A stretch of 24,474 bases of DNA from CAYUNT01 sp964446285. GTDB taxonomy: Bacteria > Sumerlaeota > Sumerlaeia > SLMS01 > CAYUNT01. The stretch is from positions 1 through 24,474 of the forward strand of contig CAYUNT010000051.1 in NCBI GenBank assembly GCA_964446285.1, written 5' to 3'. The notes below the pieces were generated by a model. It worked only from the letters and a program-made list of their open reading frames with translations, had not been told where the DNA came from and searched no databases. Shown in pieces: positions 1-7,550 of this stretch; positions within the stretch are counted from its first letter, which is position 1, and every line of letters starts with the position of its first letter. A program made the translations under genes and the position numbers.

Positions 1-72
1 ACCCATTCACCAACACCCCTCCAGGGGGGACACCATGTACCTGTGTATTACCTGGTTTTTCCCTCAAACCCA

Positions 73-101
73 TTGACAAATTCCGAAAGTATGGTCATAG
101 A
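73..101 (+). promoter_or_regulatory. Candidate sigma-70 promoter of the double-receiver gene
   Basis: A perfect -35 box TTGACA lies at 73-78. A weak -10-like hexamer CATAGA follows at 96-101 after 17 bases, matching the consensus at only three positions. The start codon of the downstream gene is at 185, leaving an 80-base leader. Before it, 1-60 contains a weak CCAGG/CCTGG pairing followed by five T, possibly the end of an upstream gene. The call rests mainly on the -35 box. Confidence 0.4.
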
Positions 102-184
102 AGAAACCGGGGTTGGATACGAGAAGGGACGCTAGAATCGACCCGGTAGAGACCCACCATGCCACTCATCAGGAGCAGTTACCC

Positions 185-1480
185 ATGAGTGAACGGCTGC
201 GTGTCATGATCGTTGACGACGAGCCGGATATTCCGGCCGTTTTGAAACCGATTCTTGAACTTGATTTTGAGGTGGTTGTGGCCTCGAACGGCCTCGATGC
301 GCTCCTCAAACTGCCGCGCCATGAGCCAGATGTCATGGTGGTGGACGTTATGATGCCGCTCATGGACGGCTGGGAGCTGGCCCGCAATGTCCGCCGGAAT
401 CCAGAGTTTGAAAAAACTCCGATAATTTTTCTTACGGCGCTTGACTCGCGCGAGGATATCCGGCGCGGATACGCAGCGGGAGCGACGGTCTATATCACAA
501 AGCCTTTCGATCCGGAGCGAGTGCGCAAAAACGTGCAGTCATTCGCCGAGCACGACCGGCTGGAAATCCGCCCGAAGAAAATGACGATCGAGGAAATCCG
601 GCAAGAAGAGCGCCAACAGGCTCAGGCCGGGCGGCCGGCAGCGGCGGCAACAACAGGCACGGGAACAGACGCCAGACCTGCCATAAGCGCGGAGGCGGTT
701 GCGCGCCCTTCGGAAAAAAAGCCTCTGGTGCGTTCATACAGCCAGGCCAAAACTCGAGCGCCTGTTCCTCCCGCGCCCGCGCCCCGAGCACCCGCGCCTG
801 CGCCCGCGCAGGCGGGGTCGGCGTCGCCCCAAGCCCCCCCAGGCGCGCCTGCTCCGGCGGCGGCAACGGCACAAGCATCCGCTTCCGCCGCGCCCTGGAA
901 CTCGCCCATACCGCGTCCACCGGCCACATCCCCCTTGGCAGGTTTGTCCCAGCCTCCCCGCGTGATGGTTGTGGACGACGATCCAGAAATTGTTGATGTA
1001 ATTCGAATGACGCTCGAACATGGTTTCGAGGTTATTACAGCCTGCGACGGACTCGACGCCCTCAACAAAATACCCATAGCCGAGCCTGACATTTACGTCA
1101 TTGACGGCATGATGCCCAAGATGAGCGGATTCCAGCTGCTCCAGATGCTGCGCGGATGCGCCGAGACCCGCCGTTCACCGGTGCTGTTTATTTCGGCCAA
1201 ATCCGAGCCGAAAGACCGCGAGTATGCCCGCTCGCTCGGCGCCAATCAGTATCTTTCAAAGCCATTCCTGCCCGAGGAAATGGTCCAGGTGCTCGAGGCC
1301 ATGACGCAATTCCCCGGATTTTCCATCCGCGCCAAGCGCAAAAACCTCGATCAGATTCTCTTGGAAGAGGGCAAAAAGAAAGAAGACGAAGCCGAGCGCG
1401 AACGGCGCAAAACGCTCTGGAAGACCTACGAAGTGCTCGAAGATTTTCTGCGCAGACACGGCGAAAAGAACCCGCTTTAG
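185..1480 (+). CDS. Tandem response regulator, REC-linker-REC
   Basis: A predicted cytoplasmic protein of 431 residues with two CheY-like receiver domains and no DNA-binding or enzymatic output domain. Receiver 1 (about 5-125) has the acidic pair D11-D12, phosphoacceptor D54, T84 and K106. Receiver 2 (about 258-380) has D264-D265, D307, S337 and K359, so both should accept phosphate. They are joined by an Ala/Pro-rich, probably disordered linker (about 150-250). Each receiver is followed by a charged helical tail; the last is Lys/Glu-rich (about 395-431). The ATG at 185 was chosen because AGGAG sits nine bases before it and the receiver fold begins at once; an in-frame TTG at 113 would add 24 unrelated residues. 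The partner kinase is unknown; the hybrid kinase at 4825 is one candidate. With no output domain it probably acts by protein contact or as a phosphate relay or sink. Confidence 0.9.
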   Translation: MSERLRVMIVDDEPDIPAVLKPILELDFEVVVASNGLDALLKLPRHEPDVMVVDVMMPLMDGWELARNVRRNPEFEKTPIIFLTALDSREDIRRGYAAGATVYITKPFDPERVRKNVQSFAEHDRLEIRPKKMTIEEIRQEERQQAQAGRPAAAATTGTGTDARPAISAEAVARPSEKKPLVRSYSQAKTRAPVPPAPAPRAPAPAPAQAGSASPQAPPGAPAPAAATAQASASAAPWNSPIPRPPATSPLAGLSQPPRVMVVDDDPEIVDVIRMTLEHGFEVITACDGLDALNKIPIAEPDIYVIDGMMPKMSGFQLLQMLRGCAETRRSPVLFISAKSEPKDREYARSLGANQYLSKPFLPEEMVQVLEAMTQFPGFSIRAKRKNLDQILLEEGKKKEDEAERERRKTLWKTYEVLEDFLRRHGEKNPL

Positions 1481-1589
1481 CCTGGTTCCGCGCGCCTCCC
1501 GCCCCACCCCGAATGCCAATTTCCCCTGGGCGCGCCCTCACATTACAAAATCGCGCGACGATTTTCCCAGTAATTACCCAAAAGAGTTG

Positions 1590-1613
1590 CCTCGGGTCCC
1601 CGAGGTCTTTTGG
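1590..1613. terminator. Probable bidirectional intrinsic terminator
   Basis: The inverted repeat CCTCGG/CCGAGG (1590-1595 and 1600-1605, four-base loop) is followed on the plus strand by TCTTTT and further T-rich sequence to about 1640. On the minus strand the same hairpin is followed by CTCTTTT. It sits between the convergent double-receiver gene (ending 1480) and infB (ending 1672), where a shared terminator is expected. Confidence 0.6.
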
Positions 1614-1671
1614 GGCCTTTTGTTCTTTTGGTCCTTTTTAGTCCCGCACAGGCCGCAATCAGGAGCAGCCA

Positions 1672-4266
1672 TTACAGTTCTTGTTTCATGGCCTCAAGCG
1701 TATAGGTCTCGATCGTGTCGCCCTCGCGCACGTTCGAGAAATCCTCCAGTCCGATGCCGCATTCCACGCCGGCGGGAACCTGTTTCACGTCGTCTTTTAC
1801 ACGGCGCAACGAACTGATTACGGTTTGCGTAACCACTTCGCCGCCGCGCATTACGTGCGCTTTCTGGCCTTTTTCGATTGTTCCGCTGCTTACATAGCAG
1901 CCCGCCACATGGCCGAATTTGCCCGATTTGAATACCTGGCGGATTTCGGCACGAGCCTGGATGACTTCCTGGTATTTGGTTTCGAGCAAGCCCAGCATGG
2001 CGCGCTGCAATTCATCAAGCAGCGTGTAAATCACCTGATAGGTGCGTATCTGGACCTTTTCGCTTTCCGCCAAATCACGCGCTTCAGGCGAGGTGGGAAC
2101 ATTGAATCCGATCACCACCGCATCCGAGGCGGAAGCGAGATCCACATCGCCCACAGAAACCGGCCCGACGCCGGCATGAACAACGCGTGGATTCACCTTG
2201 GTGCTTGGGAAACGCGCAATAGCCTGGGAAATGGCTTCCAGCGACCCCTGAACGTCCGCCTTGAGGATCAGGTTCAAGTCCTTGACCTGCCCTTCGCGCA
2301 GGCGATCTTGGAGGTTTTCCAGCGTAACTTGAGCACGCTCAGTAAATCCGCGGCGGCGGCGGCGCGCCACACGCTCCTCAGAGATTTCGCGCGCCTGCGC
2401 CTCGTTCGCGCAAACAACAAACGTCTCGCCCGCGGCAGGGGCGCGGGTCAGGCCGAGAATCGCGACAGGCGTCGAAGGTCCAGCTTCCTCGATTGGCTGT
2501 CCGCCATCGTTATACATCGCGCGAACGCGGCCAAAGTCCGAACCGGCAAGCACGATCTCGCCCGTTCGCAACGTTCCTCGCAATACGAGCAGCGTGGCCG
2601 TCGCGCCGCGCAACGGGTCGATATGCGATTCCACAACCGTTCCCACGGCCGGGCGGTCCGGATTGGCCTTTAGCTCGAGCACTTCCGCCTGGAGCAGGAT
2701 CAGATCGAGCAATTCAGCAATGCCAATGCCCTTTTTCGCTGAAATTTCCGCGCAAATTGTCGTTCCACCCAGGTCTTCGGGAACCAGATCATATTTCATC
2801 AGTTCCTGTTTGACCCGCAGCGGATTGGCCCCGGGGATGTCGATCTTATTGACGGCCACCACCAGCGGAACCTGGGCGGCCTTGGCGTGGTTGATAGCCT
2901 CAATTGTTTGAGGCATCACGCCGTCGTCCGCGGCCACAACCAGCACCACGAGGTCGGTCATATTCGCCCCGCGGGCGCGCATCGAGGTGAAAGCTTCGTG
3001 GCCGGGCGTGTCCAGGAACGTCACGCGGCCTTTTTCTGTTGCAACGGTATATGCCCCGATATGCTGCGTAATTCCGCCGAATTCGCCTTCCGCCACCTTC
3101 GTTTTGCGAATCGCGTCGAGCAGCGTCGTTTTGCCGTGATCGACGTGCCCCATAACTGTCACGATAGGCGGGCGGGGACGCAAGGTTTCCGGGCTGTCCT
3201 CTTCCAGCATTTCCTCGATGTCAATTTCGTCACTCTCGCGGGCAATTTCAATAGTCACTTTGAATTCCTGAGCCAGCAATTCCGCCCAATCGGGGTTTAG
3301 GAGCTGATTGACCGTTATTGCTTCGCCCATCAGAAGCAAATGGCGCATGATGTCGGCCAGGCTGATGCCGGTTTTTTCCGCGAATTCGCCCAGGGTAAAG
3401 TCCCCGGTGAATCGGAAAACCTTGGGCGCTTCTTCGATGGCCGCTCCGCCTGCCCGGCCCGAGGCGTCGTCTCCCCCCTTGCCTCCCTTTTGGCGCGCCT
3501 TGGGCGACAGCGGGCGATGGGGAACGTCTTCCATTGAGAAAATCCGGCTGGGCCGGAACCGACGCCCCGCCCCTTCTTCTGGGCCTGCAATGCCCTTCGG
3601 CGGACGTTTGCGCCTTGCCGGAGGCCCTTCTTCGCCCTCGCGTTCGCGTTCGCGTTCCTTTTCACGCCCCCGCCGGCGTCCGCGTTCCTCGAACTCGTCC
3701 TTCATGACGGGGATTTCACGGACGATCAGTTTTTTGGGCTTTTCCTTGTCTTTTGCTTTTTCCCGCCGCGGCGGCGCGCTGGGCGGCGGCGCGACACTTT
3801 CCGCCGCTTTTTCCGCCGCGGCAGCCAGACCCGGAGGCGCAGAGGCCGGCGAAGGCGGCGCTGCCACCGGCTCCACGGGCGGCGTGGGCACGGTTCGGTG
3901 CGAATCGATTTCCTGCTGCTTTTTCAGCAGCTCCAAATCCGCCAGACGGCGCTGTTCCTCTTCCTGCTTGCGCCGCTCCTCATCCAGTTTGCGCTGGCGT
4001 TCCTGCTCCTCGCGAAGCTGACGTTCGCGCTCTTCCCGCTTGTGCCGTTCCTCTTCCTCCGCGCGGGCCTTTTGCGCTTCCTGGCGCAATAGGTCATACT
4101 GATACAAAATCTCGTTGGAGGTTTCATCCTCCAGCCGGTTGGAAGCCTTGGGGCTGTCCGGGACAATAAGCCCTCGCGCTCGCAAGTCCGGTGTCAACTT
4201 CTCAATATCCGCGATCAACTCTTTGCTCGAGGTATTGAGCAGTTTGGCAAGTTCACTAATGCGCAT
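1672..4266 (-). CDS. infB: Translation initiation factor IF-2
   Basis: An 864-residue GTPase that places initiator fMet-tRNA on the 30S subunit and promotes 50S joining. It has an IF2_N module at about 1-52, a highly charged Glu/Arg coiled coil (about 60-125), a Pro/Ala and basic low-complexity region, a second IF2_N-like module (about 285-340), the G domain, then domains II, III and the C-terminal fMet-tRNA-binding domain. The GTPase motifs are complete: GHVDHGKT at 373-380, GGIT at 397-400, DTPGH at 419-423, NKID at 473-476 and SAK at 509-511. Length is normal for a bacterial long form. The ATG at 4266 opens directly into IF2_N, but its ribosome-binding site is weak (AAAGG, 13 bases away). 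Unusually, nusA/rimP are not upstream and rbfA/truB are not downstream; the gene stands alone between two signalling genes on the other strand. Confidence 0.98.
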   Translation of the reverse strand: MRISELAKLLNTSSKELIADIEKLTPDLRARGLIVPDSPKASNRLEDETSNEILYQYDLLRQEAQKARAEEEERHKREERERQLREEQERQRKLDEERRKQEEEQRRLADLELLKKQQEIDSHRTVPTPPVEPVAAPPSPASAPPGLAAAAEKAAESVAPPPSAPPRREKAKDKEKPKKLIVREIPVMKDEFEERGRRRGREKEREREREGEEGPPARRKRPPKGIAGPEEGAGRRFRPSRIFSMEDVPHRPLSPKARQKGGKGGDDASGRAGGAAIEEAPKVFRFTGDFTLGEFAEKTGISLADIMRHLLLMGEAITVNQLLNPDWAELLAQEFKVTIEIARESDEIDIEEMLEEDSPETLRPRPPIVTVMGHVDHGKTTLLDAIRKTKVAEGEFGGITQHIGAYTVATEKGRVTFLDTPGHEAFTSMRARGANMTDLVVLVVAADDGVMPQTIEAINHAKAAQVPLVVAVNKIDIPGANPLRVKQELMKYDLVPEDLGGTTICAEISAKKGIGIAELLDLILLQAEVLELKANPDRPAVGTVVESHIDPLRGATATLLVLRGTLRTGEIVLAGSDFGRVRAMYNDGGQPIEEAGPSTPVAILGLTRAPAAGETFVVCANEAQAREISEERVARRRRRGFTERAQVTLENLQDRLREGQVKDLNLILKADVQGSLEAISQAIARFPSTKVNPRVVHAGVGPVSVGDVDLASASDAVVIGFNVPTSPEARDLAESEKVQIRTYQVIYTLLDELQRAMLGLLETKYQEVIQARAEIRQVFKSGKFGHVAGCYVSSGTIEKGQKAHVMRGGEVVTQTVISSLRRVKDDVKQVPAGVECGIGLEDFSNVREGDTIETYTLEAMKQEL

Positions 4267-4325
4267 ACAGTCGGATCAGCCTTTGAATAACGGCACACAA
4301 CGTGCGGTCGATTGGCGCACATCAA

Positions 4326-4352
4326 CCGGCATCCGCCGAAGGCAAATGCCGG
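4326..4352 (-). promoter_or_regulatory. Stable hairpin in the infB leader
   Basis: Read as minus-strand RNA, CCGGCAU and AUGCCGG enclose a UU/GG double wobble, then GCC-UUC-GGC, giving a continuous 12-pair stem with a three-base loop. The plus-strand copy would have C/A mismatches where the minus strand has G-U wobbles, so the fold favours infB transcripts. It lies 59 bases upstream of the infB start. No T-run follows, so it is not a classical terminator. A smaller stem (GCAC/GTGC, 4293-4305) lies closer to the start. A regulatory role is inference. Confidence 0.45.
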
Positions 4353-4418
4353 ATGGGGCGGCGCTTCACGCGAATTGCACCTCTGCCGTCGCGCCTGTGG
4401 GGCAGAAGCCGAATGCTG

Positions 4419-4448
4419 ATCAGACGCAATCCTCTAACAGGGAGTCAA
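4419..4448 (-). promoter_or_regulatory. infB: Candidate sigma-70 promoter of infB
   Basis: On the minus strand TTGACT (complement of 4443-4448) is separated by 18 bases from TCTGAT (complement of 4419-4424), matching the -35 and -10 consensus at five and four of six positions. Transcription would begin near 4411, giving a leader of about 145 bases that includes the hairpin at 4326-4352. Confidence 0.4.
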
Positions 4449-4449
4449 G

Positions 4450-4623
4450 CTAAACCGCGACTTCCGCCGCCGGGCGCATTCTCTTCCCGCTGCTGATTTC
4501 TATTTCGCTGGCGGCCCTCTCCAAGGCGGCAAACGCGAAAATGCGGCGCCAGGATCGAGGCTTGATGGGAAACTTTCCGCAACCGAAAACACATGCAACA
4601 CCCAATGCCACAACGATTGACAT
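4450..4623 (-). CDS. Possible small hydrophobic-N-terminus protein, doubtful
   Basis: A 57-codon reading frame, family not recognised. It begins with a hydrophobic segment (MSIVVALGVACVFGCG) followed by a basic, polar tail, as in a small membrane-anchored peptide. GGAG lies four bases upstream of the ATG, which is closer than ideal. The cysteines do not form a good lipobox. In favour is its place in an otherwise empty gap; against are its shortness and lack of any recognisable homologue. It would be transcribed in the infB direction, upstream of the proposed infB promoter. Confidence 0.2.
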   Translation of the reverse strand: MSIVVALGVACVFGCGKFPIKPRSWRRIFAFAALERAASEIEISSGKRMRPAAEVAV

Positions 4624-4824
4624 GTTTCTCCGCCCCACCCGCGGCTCCGCTCCGGGAAGGTTTTTGCCGCGCTGGCGTTTGCGCCAAACCTTATCTCTTG
4701 CGGACAAGATGTATCCGGCCAATGATTTGCAGCAGTGATCCTCGGGGCGGGCGCGGCGCACTCAAGTGGCGCAATTAAATCAAATCGTCCGGACGGCAAG
4801 GGGATGCGAAGGAGAATTCCGAAA

Positions 4825-7527
4825 ATGACACCCACCAGCATCCCCATGCAAGTTCCGCCAGCCACTCTGGAAGCGTGGCAGGAAATAGCGGATATCCTGG
4901 CAGCAATAGCCGGAGTGCCGGCCGCCCTGATTATGCGATACAAGGAACCGCATATCGAGGTTCTTGTCTCCAGCAAAAGCGAGGGAAATCCATACAAGGT
5001 GGGAGAAAGGGAAATCATTGAGGGTTCTGGACTCTATTGCGAAGCTGTAATCAAGACGCGAGAGAAACTGCTCATTCCCGATGCGCTGGCGGATGAAAAA
5101 TGGAGGAACAATCCCGACATCAAGCTGGGCATGATTTCGTATATGGGATTTCCCATTTTTCTCCCGGATGGAAGGCCGTTCGGAACTCTTTGTGTGCTGG
5201 ATTCCAAGCGGAATGCTTATTCCGAAAGTATTGCGAAACTAATGATAAATTTTCGCAATCTTGTGCAGCAGGACCTTGTGATCATCCACATGAATCAGGC
5301 GCTGGGCTGGAAAAACAAACGCCTGGTGGACTACTTGGCGGAATTGCAGTCGCTGCGCGAATCGGCGGAGGCGGCAAAGGCGCGCGCCGATGAAATGGCA
5401 CGCCGGGCTGAAGAGGCCAGCAAGGCAAAAAGCCAGTTTCTGGCCAATATGAGCCACGAAATCCGAACGCCAATGAATGGGATTATCGGAATGATCGGGC
5501 TTTTGCTCGACTCGCCGCTCAACGCCCAACAACGCCATTACGCTGAGGTCATACGCTCCAGCGGCGAAGCCTTGATTAACCTTCTCAATGACATCCTCGA
5601 TCTGTCAAAGATCGAAGCTGGCCGCCTCGAACTGGAATCCATCGACTTCGATTTGCGTTCCATTGTGGAGGATGTGGCGGATTTGCTCTCAATCCGGGCG
5701 CTCGAACGCAATCTCGTGCTCGTCAGTTCCATCGCGCCAGGGGTTCCTTGCCGCGTGAAAGGCGATCCGGGCCGCTTGCGCCAGATTCTTCTCAACCTGG
5801 GAAGCAACGCCATTAAGTTCACTCCGCGAGGTGAAGTCGAAATCCGCGTGGACTGTGTTTCCCAATCTCAAGAGAGCGCCATCATTCAATTCACAGTGCG
5901 CGATACAGGGATTGGCATTGAGCCGGGTAAAATAGACATGCTGTTCAAGGCTTTTCAGCAGCTCGATACTTCCACCACGCGCAGGTTTGGAGGCTCCGGA
6001 CTTGGGCTGGCCATATCGCAAAAGCTGGTCCGCCTTATGGAGGGTCACATCGAGGTCCAAAGCAAGCCGGGGAATGGGAGTTCGTTCAGATTTGCCATCC
6101 AGTTCCCCCTTGCAGCGGATGCCCTCGCGCAGGAATTGGAGGGTCGCTTGGAATTTCCGGAACTAAGCGCAATAATCATCAGCGAGAATGCCTCCCGCCG
6201 CCGGGTTCTGGAAGAGCAGTTAAAAGCGTGGAAAGTCCAATGCCAGGAGGCCCGGAATCTTTCTGAAGCGATGGAGCTTTTGCAGCATGGCGCAGATGCA
6301 AAGGAACCAGTTCGCATCGTCTTTCTGGACGTGCAAAACGCCAAGACGGATGCGGCCAGCCTCGCTGCCCCCTTGCTGGAGCATCCGCAAGCGCCTCATG
6401 TCGTTTTTTTGAATCCTATTGGTGAAAAATTCGCCATCGAACCAAAGGATACGGAGCGGCCTGCCCCCTGCCTGACACTGCCTGTGCGCCAAATCCATCT
6501 CCGATACTGTCTGCAAACCTTGGCCAGTTCACATGGTATAGAGGCAAAAAAACAACATGGCGAGGAAGAGGCAAAGCGGGAACGCATCGCCCCCCTCCCC
6601 TGCCCCAGCCGCGTTCTGCTTGCCGAGGACAACAAGATCAATCAGCTCGTCGTGAAAAACATTCTGCAGAAAATGGGCATCCAGGCGGACATTGTGGAAA
6701 ACGGCGTGGAGGCCCTGGCGGCGCTTGAAAAATGCAGATATGATCTGGTTTTTATGGATGTTCAAATGCCTGTAATGGATGGCTTCTGCGCGGCGAAGGC
6801 GATTCGAAGCGGCCAGGTCAAAATCCAAAATCCCGGGATGCCGATCATTGCCTTAACCGCCCATGCCTTGAAGGGCGATCGCGACAAATGCATTGCGGCA
6901 GGCATGAATGACTATATTTCCAAGCCCATATCGCCGCAGGATTTGAGAAAGGCTATTCTCCGCTGGGCGCCGCCGTCGCCGCTGTTGCCGTCGGCAAATG
7001 GACAATCCGATCTCCCTGCGCAAGAGGCCAGCAGGTCCTCTGCCGCGATTTCCAATCCGCAACAAGGCGCTCCCAAGCTCCAAGAGGAGATTCCCGCAAT
7101 GTCCGCAGAACCTCCTGCGCCTGCCCCTGCTCCCGCTCCGGCGGCCACTCCGGCTCCTGAACAAAGTGCCGCCGCGGCAATGGAAGAGGTGTTTGGCTGG
7201 GACGCCTTTTTTTCACGCACAATGAACGACATGGAACTGGCTCGAAAAGTCCTCGATGGATTCCTGGAACGCATTCCCGGCCAAATGGAAAGGCTCAATT
7301 CATCAATTGAAACGGCAAATATCCGCCAAGCCCGGATGGAGGCACACAGCATTAAGGGAATCGTTGGAATGTTCAGCGCGAAAGCCGTATTTTCACTGGC
7401 TGGCGCGATAGAAAGTGCGGCGGATTCTCAGGACATGGAGAAAATTAAGGCGCTGATTCCGGACTTCGAACGCGAGGTAGCGCGGCTGAACGAGGCCATT
7501 CGCCAGGAGCTGCGCAACCGCGAGTAA
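4825..7527 (+). CDS. Soluble hybrid histidine kinase, GAF-HisKA-HATPase-REC-REC-HPt
   Basis: A 900-residue sensor kinase for a multistep phosphorelay. An N-terminal GAF domain (about 12-150) is followed by a coiled coil, HisKA with the phospho-accepting H211 in SHEIRTP, and an HATPase_c domain with an N box (NAIKF) and glycine boxes (DTGIG, GGSGLGL). A first receiver (about 445-570) looks degenerate: S453-E454-N455 replaces the acidic pair and the C-terminal Lys-Pro is LPVR, although D502 remains. The second receiver (about 595-720) is intact, with phosphoacceptor D645 and a SKP motif. After a Pro/Ala linker comes an HPt domain with H841 in AHSIKG. There is no membrane segment, so it senses a cytoplasmic signal. 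The ATG at 4825 has AAGGAG ten bases upstream; an in-frame GTG at 4735 would add 30 uncharacteristic residues. Ligand and target are unknown. Confidence 0.93.
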   Translation: MTPTSIPMQVPPATLEAWQEIADILAAIAGVPAALIMRYKEPHIEVLVSSKSEGNPYKVGEREIIEGSGLYCEAVIKTREKLLIPDALADEKWRNNPDIKLGMISYMGFPIFLPDGRPFGTLCVLDSKRNAYSESIAKLMINFRNLVQQDLVIIHMNQALGWKNKRLVDYLAELQSLRESAEAAKARADEMARRAEEASKAKSQFLANMSHEIRTPMNGIIGMIGLLLDSPLNAQQRHYAEVIRSSGEALINLLNDILDLSKIEAGRLELESIDFDLRSIVEDVADLLSIRALERNLVLVSSIAPGVPCRVKGDPGRLRQILLNLGSNAIKFTPRGEVEIRVDCVSQSQESAIIQFTVRDTGIGIEPGKIDMLFKAFQQLDTSTTRRFGGSGLGLAISQKLVRLMEGHIEVQSKPGNGSSFRFAIQFPLAADALAQELEGRLEFPELSAIIISENASRRRVLEEQLKAWKVQCQEARNLSEAMELLQHGADAKEPVRIVFLDVQNAKTDAASLAAPLLEHPQAPHVVFLNPIGEKFAIEPKDTERPAPCLTLPVRQIHLRYCLQTLASSHGIEAKKQHGEEEAKRERIAPLPCPSRVLLAEDNKINQLVVKNILQKMGIQADIVENGVEALAALEKCRYDLVFMDVQMPVMDGFCAAKAIRSGQVKIQNPGMPIIALTAHALKGDRDKCIAAGMNDYISKPISPQDLRKAILRWAPPSPLLPSANGQSDLPAQEASRSSAAISNPQQGAPKLQEEIPAMSAEPPAPAPAPAPAATPAPEQSAAAAMEEVFGWDAFFSRTMNDMELARKVLDGFLERIPGQMERLNSSIETANIRQARMEAHSIKGIVGMFSAKAVFSLAGAIESAADSQDMEKIKALIPDFEREVARLNEAIRQELRNRE

Positions 7528-7550
7528 TGTTTTTTTCTTTATTCTTGCGC

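Larger units (their letters stand above)
4267..4824. other. Divergent intergenic region, infB / hybrid kinase
   Basis: This 558-base gap separates the divergent infB and hybrid kinase genes. It holds the candidate infB promoter and leader hairpin described separately. A TTGACA occurs on the plus strand at 4617-4622, but no acceptable -10 box follows at normal spacing, so I do not call a kinase promoter. One weak small reading frame on the minus strand (4450-4623) is listed separately. I see no tRNA or long repeat here. Confidence 0.6.

Noticed and set aside
1..60. Upstream terminator ending in five T at 56-60
   Set aside because: The CCAGG/CCTGG pairing spans a long, poorly paired interior; too weak to call.
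113..184. Upstream TTG start for the double-receiver protein
   Set aside because: It adds 24 residues unrelated to receivers and lacks a ribosome-binding site; ATG 185 has AGGAG at nine bases.
1681..2673. A 330-codon plus-strand frame across infB
   Set aside because: It is a shadow of infB. The translation is rich in His, Arg and Phe without domain pattern, and has no fitting ribosome-binding site.
7528..7550. Terminator between the hybrid kinase and the FAD oxidoreductase
   Set aside because: There is a T-run but no convincing hairpin before it on either strand.
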